From: Hydnum rufescens UP504
Lineage: Eukaryota > Basidiomycota > Agaricomycetes > Cantharellales > Hydnaceae
Length of the DNA: 49,588 nt
Reading direction: 5' to 3'
NCBI GenBank assembly: GCA_014904985.1
Contig: MU129096.1
Span: 9,391-58,978 of the forward strand
Both the position numbers and the translations under genes were made by a program. The notes under the pieces are model-generated. The model was given only the letters and a program-made list of their open reading frames with translations. It was not told the DNA's origin and searched no databases. Shown in pieces: positions 12,727-22,093 of this stretch; positions within the stretch are counted from its first letter, which is position 1, and each line of letters begins with the position of its first letter.

Positions 12727-13259
12727 TATATTTAAAAAAATCCAGATCTTTCTGTCTGAATGGCAGAAGCATCGGAACTGGTGAACTGGTTTAATAATCA
12801 TTCCTTTGCTCTCCACATTCTCTTTAAGGAGCAGCATTCAATGCCTGACTTTCATGATGAGGTTTTAACACTCATTAGGGCAGTGCTTACACAATGGGCT
12901 ACCCATGTTGTTTCATTTAATCAACTCTTGAAGGTGGGACTCCCAATGAAATTGGCTGTGATCAAGTGGAGGGATGATATTCTTAAGGCAGCAGACACAA
13001 TGGCAGCCACTATTTCAAAAGTGAATCAGATAATTAAGACCATTGAAGATATCAGGTTCTGGGAAAAGCTGAGGCAGTATGAGTGTTTTCTTCCTTCATG
13101 TTCATTACCACAATAATATTAATGGCACTTCTACATGTACTAGGATAACTTCACACCTTGAGCCACTTGCCATTGCAATTAATGTATGTCAAGGCTCACA
13201 TATGAGAATTGATATGGTTGCCCTTGTCTTTGGGCAATTAAACCAACTATTTACATGCA

Positions 13260-14124
13260 CCCTCCCCTTTATATACATTCCAGACCACAATAAAAAATTT
13301 TGGAAGAAAAGCAGAGATAAAGGAAGCATAATGAAAAAGAAATGAAGCTAAAAGCTTCAAAACTGGTGGAGATATTCAAGAATCAAGTGAAAAAGAGGAA
13401 AAAAAAACACTTTACAAGGCATTACTCCCTTGAAACTGGATAGATTCCCTTAAGGAATGGTGGAATAGGTCCCCTGAGTGCCTTTTACATTGGACATAAG
13501 AGGGCTGGAACCAATTTGTCATATGTGTTGGTGGAGCAAGGGGGGAGTCATAACGAGGGGGTTGTCTTGTGAAAAATGGAGTTCACATCTGATTGCTTTT
13601 CCCTTGGTACTGTTTGATGCGCATCTTTAACAGCTGTCAGTGCATGGTAGTTGCAAACGAATCAGATGAGAATTGGCTTCAAAAATCGAAAAATACTCCT
13701 TCAGAGTATGGAACATGGAAAGATAATGGTACAGGGACCGCATTTTTAATTCGTTTGTCACGTGTTTGGTACCGTTCAATAGGTACGATTCGTATCTTTC
13801 TGGGTGTGGTTGTTTCAAGTCAATCTGATCAAAACAGACGGATAAATTCCAAAAATACTCCTTTAGAGTAGTGCAGCCCATTTCTGGATCATGTGACAGG
13901 TCTGTGAGTCCAGAATCAGAACTAGACCCAGTCTGTGTCATTACATAATCACAATTCTTTGCCCTTAAGGAAAAGGAATGATGTGGATTGAGGGGTTTCA
14001 AATGTGTGAAATTTGGACTGTTTCTCCAATGAATGAACAGTTTGAAAATTAAGGACAGGATGGATGTTCAATCCATTGGTTTGTTCAGAAAATTGGCCTT
14101 GGATGAGGATTTATCCCTCCAACA
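13260..14124 (-). repeat. LTR-like repeat, copy 2, inserted in the hAT gene
   Basis: The reverse complement starts TGTTGGAGGGATAAATCC at 14,124 and follows copy 1 through the same blocks to a TATATAAAGGGGAGG box at about 13,262-13,276. An exact ACATA lies at 14,125-14,129 and again at 13,198-13,202 followed by TG, which would give a 922-bp solo LTR (13,203-14,124). But hAT coding similarity (RIDMVALVFGQLNQLF) continues to about 13,255, so the inner boundary may instead be near 13,260. I leave it open. Confidence 0.55.
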
Positions 14125-14400
14125 ACATACTCACAACTTGCATTGAGAAATTGTACTGTCATGTCTTTAAACACCAATCTGTGCCACCCAGAGTCTCATC
14201 TCAGACATTTGCCTATCTTACAGGCCAAGAAGATGTCTTTGGAATCCAGGAGAATGGCAGACTGGAATTGTGCTGCTGGAGCAAATCACCCAGCCTTGCC
14301 CACTTGCTCCCATCATTTCAGGATCATGTCCTGCCAGACTTACAAAAGAGACATGTTACACCACATTTAATTCTTTCTACATTAACTCATTTGTGATAGT

Positions 14401-14744
14401 CTTATTTATTCTATTGAAGTTGGACCAAAATAAAGAAAAACAAGCCAAATGAGCAGTGAAGCCTCTCTAAGTGACTTGCAGATTCACTTTCTGAGGTCAA
14501 CTCAGTTACAACAGTTATAACCATACAGAACCAAGCATCAGGTCTGCACCAATGGGACCTGTTGAGTCATGGGCACTCCAAGCACCCAGTGCTTTTTACC
14601 CAAGTGGCTCAAGGGGTGGTCTCCCCAGTGGCTTGCCACTCAGACAATAGACATTTTACCTTTCCTTTCCTTCATAATTGTAATATAGTACTCAAGGTTC
14701 CATATGTACATAATTGTTATTTCCCTGTTCGTCCCATCCTCTGT
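14401..14744. other. Noncoding gap between hAT remnant and Gypsy region
   Basis: No gene recognised; still CpG-poor. CpG content rises abruptly just to the right. Confidence 0.3.
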
Positions 14745-15123
14745 ACTATTACGTAATAGTGTGGCCGCAACGATTCTAAGTCGCTGGCGCAGCGGAATCA
14801 AATCCATCTTTTTGTGTGGACTCCTTCGCTCTCACGAGACCCATGAAACTACACAGCCACATGACCTAGTCATGTTACGACTCACTTGGTGAAGCTACCC
14901 AAACTGTCGCCACAGAGCACAGCATTAAGAAGGATAAGGGAGAGTCGTGTACAAGTGCGACTCTACTAAGTAAGCTCCCTATCCCTACTTTATCAGCTGA
15001 TCATCCCTTTGCCCCCTTAGATAGTAGTCTGGCCCTTTCGCCAGCTACTACCACACCTCCCACATTCCTTCTCCCTCTCCCTCCACTTCTCCCACATACA
15101 AGGTGAAGCCAGTGCTTAGCCTC
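14745..15123 (+). other. CpG-rich leader of the Gypsy gag region
   Basis: It starts with the 16-bp palindrome ACTATTACGTAATAGT (14,745-14,760) and continues TGTGGCCGCAACGATTC. CpG is frequent here, unlike the left flank. It may be the remaining LTR or untranslated leader of the retrotransposon that follows. No primer-binding site or 3' LTR partner could be identified. Confidence 0.35.
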
Positions 15124-18100
15124 ATGCATGGCCCACCTGCTCGAAGCCAGTGCATAGAGCGGGAGGATTTCTCTCTTCCTTCTGTTTACAGGAACGTCGA
15201 CTCTGCCTTGTCTAACGACGACTCCTATGTATATTCAAAGTCGAATAATGCGATATTACATTGGTTCCCTCTAGCTGATGAGGTGGTCGAACCAACTTCA
15301 CCCTCTACATCTCACAACTCCCAATCTACCCTCTGTCTCCCTCCTCTGCACCCTATCATGAGCAAACACATGAGGATGCCCAGGCAGAACCCTCACATGG
15401 CAATCCCTCACTATGTCCCTTCGTCCCAACATGAGGACATTCTCTATCATGCCACGACGCATGAATGTGTAGCCATCCCACCTAGGTTATGTTCGATGGA
15501 GTGCTATCGGGAAGTCACCCAATGCTTGGACAAACTGGTCAACCAGTACACTGACCCATTCTCGTCTGCTCCCATCACCACCTACCAGTTCCTAATGGTA
15601 TGGACGAAGTTCGCCCCTACACAATACAACCAGATGTACTTCATATATGATGAAGAGCAACGAGAATGGCACATGGATAGGGAACTCCTAATTACAGTGC
15701 AAACGGGAATAGAGAGGCTACAGAATGTAATCTCAGATGTCATAGCTATAGTAGGGGAGGAGGACCATCGATTTGTAATAGATTGTGAAGGGAAATTGAC
15801 AGAGCAGTTATGGATGTCCAAACGTATTGAGGAGCTAAGGATGGCCGATAAGCTGTTGAAGCTTCACATCGAACTGACCTTCATGCGGCTCTATAAGCTG
15901 AGGAAACTCCACCAGGGTGAGACTCTCTCCATGCCCATGGCCTCTGAAGATTCTCTCCCTCCTACACCTGAGTTGAGGGATCGTCTACATAAAGCCTGGC
16001 ACGACCCCCATCTCCCCATGAAGAAGGTTGCCAGGAGAGCGTTGGCTACAGGATGGGAGGCGATCCAAGGTGACATCGAAGGGACACGTCCTATCATAAC
16101 TGCAATGAGGCACCTCTTTTCAGGTAACCAAGTGTCGAAATTTGCCAAGTATGACATGAACCTGGAGGAAGTGCTCAACATGCAGCCTCTTCCCAGGGTC
16201 AACTCCGATCCCCATGGCCTAGGTCTCTTTGTCCCTGGCTCAGAATTTGAAGAGCCAAGTATCAGTGTGAGTTTGGGCCCTGATCAAGGCCCAAGGGCAG
16301 GGCTGGGCTCTATTATAAACCTGCCAGCCTGGCCAACACCCCCTTCTGATCAGACAAGGCTTGGGAATTCATCAGCACTCCAGGCCTCGTCGATTGACTT
16401 AGACGCTTCCCCCTCGAACTGGCAAGACATCCCCCTTTATGACTCTACGCCCAGAGAGTCAGCCACTCCTATGCAGCACCCCCGGAATAAGCTAGCGGCC
16501 ATCTCGCAGCAAGTCTCTACACTGGGAGAAGGGCTACAGAATGCTCTCTGGACCCCTTCCAGATCACAAGTTGCGAATAGGGAGCCCATGGGATCCTGGG
16601 AAATGAGCCCTATAGGTGAACACACAATGGGGAGGCATCCTAGTGGAGACCCCCTCATGCTTCAACCTGCAGGCCTCTCTTGTGCTCATTCACCCTTCAC
16701 CAATTATTTGATTAGGCGAGCGAACTCCACGGGAGAAGGAGACAAGTACCCAGGCCATGCCTGGAACTCTGTCACAGATACCCCTGCTTTGCCGGCCCCA
16801 GGAGCCACAAGGGCTCATGACTACTACACGAATATAGTCAAGATGGAGCCCTTCTCCCTTTCACACACTCTTTTCCCCTGTAACCCCACGAGCATGCCCC
16901 TTTCGAAGCCTGGGAGCCAGCACACTGCCCCAATGCCTTCGCAAGGCTCTTCGCAGAAGGAAAGCCCGGGACCCCCCATGGAGGACTCCAAGGACAAGGG
17001 CCCTTTGCCCCTCCCCCCTCTCGCCCACAGGGCTCGAACGAAGGTGGAGGCGGGCCTCCAAGTGATGGCGGCGAGCCTGGGCGAGGAGGAGGTTCAGGAG
17101 GGGGAGGCCCAGGGCGAGGCAGCCAGCCCCAGGAGTACCTCCTAGTGGAGAATTCCTGGGCAAGGGTGGTTTCCCAGGCCCCCCCAGACCCCCAGGACCC
17201 CTGGGGCCTGTAGGAGCATCGTTCAACGCCCCCCCCATCAGGAGTGACTTGGGATAACCAGCTGAAATGGGCCACTGTCCCCAAATGGGATGGCAATCAG
17301 GACACAGTGATTGATTGGCTCTATGAGTGCAATGATCTTGTAGGGCTAGGTCCTGCGATAGAGAACCAACTAGCCCAAATCACCACCTTCAGGTTCAAAG
17401 GGGCGGTGGCCATGGCTTGGCGGGCTCATTCAGTACCCATCAAGCACTCCATTGTACAGTCCTGGGACACCCTATGAGAATGGGTACTGCACCAGTACTT
17501 GGGAGAGGCTTTGTATATGGCCCAATGAATTAAATATAATGAGGAAACTTTCTGTAGTGTTGACCACCTTGAAGAATCACCTGCCAAATACATCCAGCGA
17601 CGCATCCTCCTTTCTCGCATTTTCCTGCGCTTCACACCCAATAGCCCTGAGGAAACAGCATCAGTGATGAATAACACCCCCACGGAATGGGATGTAGTAT
17701 TGAGGTGGAGTGATAGACCCCCAATCAAATCAGTTCTAATGCACACCAAGCAGTTCGAGGTGACATTAGTAACGCAGTGGAGGTTATCACAGCACTATTG
17801 ACATCGCCAGGAGACGAAAAACTCGAAGAGGGCAAATTTCATGGCACAGGAGGATGAAGAAGAAAGGAGTGAAAGAGACTCGCTGCACTCCAAGTACAGC
17901 GACGATCCCAATGGGGCCTTCTACTACTCTAGTGAGGAAGCAGAAGGAGGGAAAGCCACTTCGATGCATTCAGTGTGGGAAGACACCCGGGGGGCAGACC
18001 CTATCATCCACCATGCCACCCTTACCCATGGGAAAAAAGGGCAGACATGGCAGAAAAGACCTATCCCTACCCTCGGGATGACACTGTGGTTAGCCATCAC

Positions 18101-18552
18101 AAGCCGAATCAAAAATGCTTTGCATGCGGAAGTGAAAAACATTGGGTTAGGGATTGCAAGCACTTCGGGGCGTATTCTAATTGTCTCAAAAGGAGAACAC
18201 TTAAAAAGGAGCACCGGCAGTACGAAATGCCTGACTATAAGGCTGCATACTCAGCGATGGTCGATGCAGCGCCAAATTTTTAAATACAGGGCAGATGAAA
18301 CTAGCTTCATCATCTGGCCCCCCTGTACCCCACGGGAAGCCCATGTACATAGAAACACACCTCGACTTGTTGCATAATGTAAATATAGCAACAAGTAATA
18401 TACTGCTTCCCCCTCCCATAGAAGTCCCCCTGGACCCGCTGAAGAAGCCACCAGAGAAACGAGCTTCCAAGGACCTCAAAAGAATGCATAGAAGGGCCGC
18501 AGCCACAGCAACAAGGTCGATGTCAGCCAAGGGCCCTCTGCCCAGATTTTGA
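15124..18552 (+). pseudogene. Gypsy (Ty3-type) retrotransposon gag region, broken
   Basis: A long open frame from the first ATG at 15,124 to 17,145 gives a 673-residue product with a helical middle (about 15,480-16,200) and a Pro/Ser/Gly-rich second half. After a frame change the gag core appears: VPKWDGNQDTVIDWLYEC, LAQITTFRFKG and then MAWRAH (17,270-17,430). It is interrupted by TGA at 17,475 and 17,526, both at sites where CGA (Arg) is expected. Further on, PAKYIQRRILL is readable, and a CCHC zinc knuckle, CFACGSEKHWVRDC (18,116-18,157), lies in another frame. A last open piece is at 18,295-18,552. Gag binds and packages element RNA. No protease, reverse transcriptase or integrase follows; the sequence switches to the inverted hairpin array. 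Confidence 0.68.
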
Positions 18553-18631
18553 GAAGCACCAAATGACCCTCCAGTGAAGGTCATTTGTTCACCTCAGTCA
18601 GCCACTTAGAGGGGCCTTAATAGGTATGTCA
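18472..18631 (+). repeat. Left member of an outer inverted pair (gag 3' end)
   Basis: GACCTCAAAAGAATGCATAG (18,472-18,491) and the block from GTCAGCCACTTAGAGG to AGGTATGTCA (18,597-18,631) recur in inverted orientation at about 26,453-26,475 and 26,350-26,384. The pair brackets the hairpin array and the foldback. Confidence 0.5.
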
Positions 18632-19130
18632 AACTGCATCAAATCAAAAGCCTAAGAGGCATCAAAATCCTTTGATATCAAATAATTTCAAGAGGGTGAC
18701 CTTAGGTCAATCCATAAGTCTGCCCATAGGCATTTTGATATCAAACTCATATTTGGCTGGGAGTATCAGGATAGGTCCCGGCAAGCCCAGGAATGCCCCC
18801 AAGTGGGTCAACAGGCCATACAGGCTTATCGGCAGCTACAATTATTTACTTATTACTGTATTTATTCTCATCAATAATTATTAATATTATATACATATCA
18901 TCCCCCGGCCCACAAGGGGGGGGGTTGCACCCAGCAGGGCCATGCCCCACCTGGTGGCCACACTTCATTTTACCCACACATTTCATCTGGGGGCCACACC
19001 CCATTCTTGCAGGTGTTCAGTCAGCAGGGTCGCAGGTTGTTTCATTCGGGGTTGCAGGTTGCTTCATTTGGGGCCATGGGTTGCTTCGTTCGGGGTTGTG
19101 TGTTTTGGGGATGGCATGGGTAGTGGGTAC

Positions 19131-19245
19131 CTACATTAAATAAAGTACTCCCTTAGTAAAAATAAAAATAAAAGAAAACCAATGCAAAAGGAGCAGCCTA
19201 TGCTGCTCCTTTTGCGTGATCATACTGGGGATTATCAATACTTAC
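19131..19245 (-). repeat. Module L4: intron-like unit with hairpin
   Basis: On the minus strand TTAAG|GTAAGTATTG opens a 115-nt segment that ends TTTAATGTAG. The hairpin is GCAAAAGGAGCAGC / GCTGCTCCTTTTGC (19,184-19,215, 14 bp, 4-nt loop). The branch-like site is TACTAAG. The exon-end hairpin before the donor lies at about 19,253-19,282 and is imperfect. Confidence 0.6.
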
Positions 19246-19570
19246 CTTAAAACCAACACACCCGCTTGGGGGGGTGCGTGGTTCCTGTGGTGTCCTGTCG
19301 CAGTTTCGGCAGGTTATGATTCAGGGGTGGTTCCTGGGGCCGTCACTTGGCGCGGTTGTCCTTGCTTTGTGTGTTGCCGTGGGTCACGTCCTTGTTTGGC
19401 GTGTTGCCGTGCACGTCCTTGTTTGGTGCATTGCCATTTGACATGTCACCATTTGGGCCATTGTCATTTGGACCCTTGTCGCACCTTGGTGTGGTTTCGT
19501 ATGGCCGGGGTTTTGTTGGTGGTGTACTTGTTGGCTCGTGGGTCCACGCATTGAGGTTGGACAGCTTGAC

Positions 19571-19710
19571 CTAGAATAGAAAATAAAATGTTAGTTATAT
19601 CAAACCTCGCGCAAAAAGAGCAGCAACTGCTGCTCTTTTTGCACGTTTGTAGCTATTAAAAAAAATACATAGCTAGTATTGCCACACACCTGCCGCAGCG
19701 GGTGTGTGGC
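19571..19710 (-). repeat. Module L3: hairpin unit, donor degenerate
   Basis: The minus-strand acceptor is TTCTAG ending at 19,571 and the branch-like site AACTAAC. The hairpin is GCAAAAAGAGCAGC / GCTGCTCTTTTTGC (19,611-19,642). The exon-end hairpin GCCACACACC...GGTGTGTGGC is at 19,681-19,710. No clear GT donor lies between the two hairpins, so splicing here may be lost. Confidence 0.5.
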
Positions 19711-19826
19711 TCCCTACTTTTGTCTTGGTGACGTTGTGTGCCCACCGTCATTTGTTTATTCGCCTGTTCAGGCATTCTGATTCAAGTGATGTGGGGGCTT
19801 TCAGTCATGGGGGGGGAGATCCTGGC

Positions 19827-19920
19827 CTAGAATAGGATTAGTTAAAAATTTAAAAACAGTGCAAAAAGAGCAGCAAGTGCTGCTCTTTTTGCACCGGGTG
19901 GGAACATGGACTTAACTTAC
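19827..19920 (-). repeat. Module L2: intron-like unit with hairpin
   Basis: Minus-strand CAG|GTAAGT-like donor (ACAGTAAGTTAAG) and TTCTAG acceptor enclose 94 nt. The hairpin GTGCAAAAAGAGCAGC pairs over 16 bp (19,859-19,894). The exon-end hairpin is at 19,933-19,957. Confidence 0.58.
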
Positions 19921-20239
19921 TGTATATAGAAGCACACACCCACCGCAGTGGGTGTGGTTCACTTGGCCACTCGGGCGGTGTGTCGCCACCTCTCGCGTTT
20001 TCATTTGGGCTCAGTTGGCTGGGTGTTGTTTTGTTGGGTTTGGCGCCACTGGGTTTTGCGTTGCTGGGGTTTGCGTCACCAGGTTTGGTGTTGTTGGGTT
20101 TCGCATCACATGGTGTCGTGTTGTTGGGCCGCGTTGTTGGGTCGCATCATTTCATTTGGCATGTTTTCAGTTTGCATGTTACCATATGGGGCCTGACTGG
20201 CTGGGCCTTATCCTTTGGCACCTGGGACCAGGCTATGAT

Positions 20240-20344
20240 CTAGAATAATAAAGGGTTGTTAGTAAAAAAGTTCAAAAGCAGCACAAAAAGAGCAGCTTTC
20301 GCTGCTCTTTTTGTGCTGTTGTATCTACGACGAAGATGACTCAC
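20240..20344 (-). repeat. Module L1: intron-like unit with hairpin
   Basis: Minus strand ATAAG|GTGAGT, 105 nt, branch TACTAAC (20,258-20,264), acceptor TTCTAG. The hairpin pairs over 18 bp with a TTTC/GAAA loop (20,279-20,318). The exon-end hairpin ACCACACACCC...GGTGTGTGGT is at 20,351-20,380. Confidence 0.65.
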
Positions 20345-20434
20345 CTTATGACCACACACCCACAGTCACAGGTGTGTGGTCATGCGCTTGCCTTTTCAGG
20401 CAGTTGCTGCTTGGGAAGAGAGATTTGTCAACAC

Positions 20435-21063
20435 TGGCAATTGCCGGTACTCAAGAAGTGCCCAAGTGCTGGCACTACAAGCACAATATACACTAATAGC
20501 AAGTATATAAATGTGTAATAGATACTATATAATAAATATCTGTTTAAATAAATGTGACAACGATGATGATAATAAGTCAGAACTCAATAAGGCACGATAT
20601 GGCTAATTGCAAGTGGATTGGGCCACTTCTACACATTAGAATTGGCCCAAAATTAAATATAGTGATGGTCTATATACACCCTACATGTGTGACCAATTAT
20701 ATTGGACAATTCTCACATTCTTCAATTTTTCATGCCTTCAATTCCCTATTTAGGGAATTGAAGGCATGAAAAATTGAAAAATGCGAGAATTGTCCAATAT
20801 AATTGGTCACACATGTAGGGTGTATATAGACCATCACTATATTTAATTTTGGGTCAATTCTGATGTGTAGAAGTGGCCCAATCCACTTGCAATTAGCCAT
20901 ATCGTGCCTTATTGAGTTCTGACTTATTATCATCATCGTTGTTGCATTTATTTAAACAGATATTTATTATATAGTATCTATTATACATTTATATACTTGC
21001 TATTAGTGTATATTGCACTTGTAGCGCCAGCACTTGGGCGCCTCTTGAGTACCGGCAATTTCC
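20435..21063. repeat. Central near-perfect palindrome
   Basis: Arms of about 310 bp pair with only scattered mismatches across a 2-nt centre (CCCTA-TT-TAGGG at 20,744-20,755). The arms are AT-rich and contain no hairpin module. They end outward in GGCAATTGCCGG-like and AAGTGCCCAAGTGCTGGC-like sequence. Such a structure could extrude as a cruciform. Confidence 0.85.
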
Positions 21064-21155
21064 GGCATTGAATTGTACCACCGCAACTACACCCAGCACA
21101 CGACCCAGAAAGGCCCACGACCACACACCCACCACTGCAGGTGTGTGGTCATAAG

Positions 21156-21260
21156 GTAAGTTCCTTTACTAGTAGATACAACAGCACAAAAAGAGCAGCG
21201 AAAGCTGCTCTTTTTGCACTCCTTTGAATCTTTATACTAACCTGTCTTTTATTATTATAG
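21156..21260 (+). repeat. Module R1: intron-like unit with hairpin
   Basis: ATAAG|GTAAGT donor, exact TACTAAC (21,235-21,241), ATTATTATAG acceptor, 105 nt: the same length as L1 and R4. Hairpin CAAAAAGAGCAGC / GCTGCTCTTTTTG at 21,187-21,216. The exon-end hairpin is at 21,120-21,149. Confidence 0.66.
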
Positions 21261-21390
21261 ATTGAGGCCTGGGCCAAGGCACGATGAAAACGCACAAAAC
21301 GGCAAGGGCCCAAGCAGCAAGAACCAAACCGAAACAAACAACAACATGCCAAACAAGAACCCAACCACGGATCGCCCAATGCCCCAGGAA

Positions 21391-21542
21391 CCACACACCC
21401 GCCACAGCGGGTGTGTGGCACTGTTTAACATGAGTCCCCCCCCCCCCCCCCCAATAGATACAGCCACACAAAAGGAGCAGCATACGCTGCTCCTTTTGTG
21501 TGGCTTTTCCTTTTTCGTTTTTGACTAATGTATTATTTCTAG
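21391..21542 (+). repeat. Module R2: hairpin unit, donor damaged, poly-C insert
   Basis: The exon-end hairpin CCACACACCC...GGGTGTGTGG (21,391-21,418) is followed by ATGAGTC where a GTGAGT-type donor is expected, and then a C run (21,436-21,452). The intronic hairpin has the longest perfect stem of the set, 19 bp (21,463-21,504), starting GCCACACAAAAGG. GACTAAT and TTTCTAG follow, ending at 21,542. Confidence 0.55.
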
Positions 21543-21670
21543 GTTGTCATCTGAACCCCCGACTCCCAATCAAGACCTGCAACCCCATTGAACAAGCATG
21601 GGAGAACAACAACCCGCCCGTCAAATGAAACCCACGAACCACAATCGAAAACACGACAAACCCCAGACGA

Positions 21671-21821
21671 ACCACACCCACTGAAGCAGGTGTGGTAATT
21701 TTAAGGTAAGCATATGTACAACCACGCAAAAGGAGTAGCGTACACTACTCCTTTTGCATGGCTTTCCTTTTCTTTCTTCCTTTGTTACTAAACATTACTA
21801 ACATATTATTTATTATTCTAG
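21671..21821 (+). repeat. Module R3: hairpins and intron-like unit
   Basis: The exon-end hairpin (21,671-21,696) precedes TTAAG|GTAAGC at 21,706. The 116-nt intron-like segment has TACTAAC (21,796-21,802) and ATTCTAG. Its stem reads GCAAAAGGAGTAG / CTACTCCTTTTGC (21,726-21,757): a C:G pair of the other modules is T:A here. Confidence 0.62.
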
Positions 21822-21951
21822 GTTGTCAATCTGAACCCACGACCCCACCCACGACCCCACCCAATGAACATGTGAGGACGGCAGCCCATTCCCCAAACGA
21901 AACCCGCGAACGGGAAAACATGATACAAGACCGTGGAAACCCCAGATGAAC

Positions 21952-22093
21952 CCCATACCTGCTTCAGCGGGTGTAATAATTTTTTCAGGTAAGTATTCGC
22001 TGTGTATAACTGCGATCGCGCAAAAGGAGCAGCATATGCTGCTCCTTTTGTGTGGTTTGTCTTTTTTTACTAACTTATTATTTTTTATCATAG
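21952..22093 (+). repeat. Module R4: hairpin and intron-like unit
   Basis: The exon-end hairpin is weak (21,952-21,975). TTCAG|GTAAGT at 21,989 opens a 105-nt segment with hairpin CAAAAGGAGCAGC / GCTGCTCCTTTTG (22,021-22,050), TACTAAC (22,068-22,074) and CATAG. Confidence 0.62.

Larger units (their letters stand above)
10754..14400 (+). pseudogene. hAT-superfamily transposase gene, interrupted
   Basis: Plus-strand pieces follow the order of basidiomycete hAT transposases. A Pro-rich N-terminus (10,754-10,930) precedes LTHAVVAAGWSFNSIENP (about 11,225) and LLKAQYDLIQDGLMDIMKG followed by YATGQCNRWKDISW (11,340-11,450). Next come TLIGWVSDAGGES (about 11,670, around a catalytic Asp) and a His-containing THQ (about 11,765). 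After an inserted TIR element come AVLTQWATHVVSFNQLL (12,880), FWEKL (13,060), HLEPLAIAINVCQGSHM and RIDMVALVFGQLNQLF (to about 13,255). After an inserted LTR-like repeat come ILTTCIEKLYC and AYLTGQEDVFG (14,130-14,235). Frame changes and stops show it is dead. In life it would cut and paste DNA with an 8-bp target duplication. Confidence 0.68.

Noticed and set aside
13627..14001. Apparent protein conserved between 6,150-6,644 (+) and 13,627-14,001 (-)
   Set aside because: The similarity is at the nucleotide level over the whole LTR-like repeat, including obvious noncoding parts; the shared frame is a by-product.
16838..17296. Minus-strand open frame of about 150 codons rich in Gly and Pro
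   Set aside because: It mirrors the Pro/Gly-rich part of the gag frame on the plus strand; the low-complexity GC-rich sequence leaves several frames open.
19600..20320. Intronic hairpins as Helitron 3' ends or bacterial-type terminators
   Set aside because: No CTRR terminus follows the hairpins at the needed distance and no Rep/helicase remnant is present. The poly-T is part of the stem, and the region is fungal.
21255..21483. Minus-strand frames predicting small hydrophobic proteins in the right arm of the array
   Set aside because: They are the reverse complement of A/C-rich exon-like sequence, run through the hairpins and the poly-C tract, and are not conserved between modules.
21758..21949. 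Plus-strand frame MAFLFFLPLLL... resembling a signal peptide followed by a Pro/Thr-rich tail
   Set aside because: The hydrophobic start is the pyrimidine-rich end of the module R3 intron-like segment; the frame ignores the donor/acceptor structure.
19140..22060. CRISPR array, because of regularly spaced repeats of about 30 bp
   Set aside because: The repeats are hairpins of varying sequence about 250-420 bp apart with related, not unique, intervening sequence, in eukaryotic DNA with spliceosomal signals and no cas genes.
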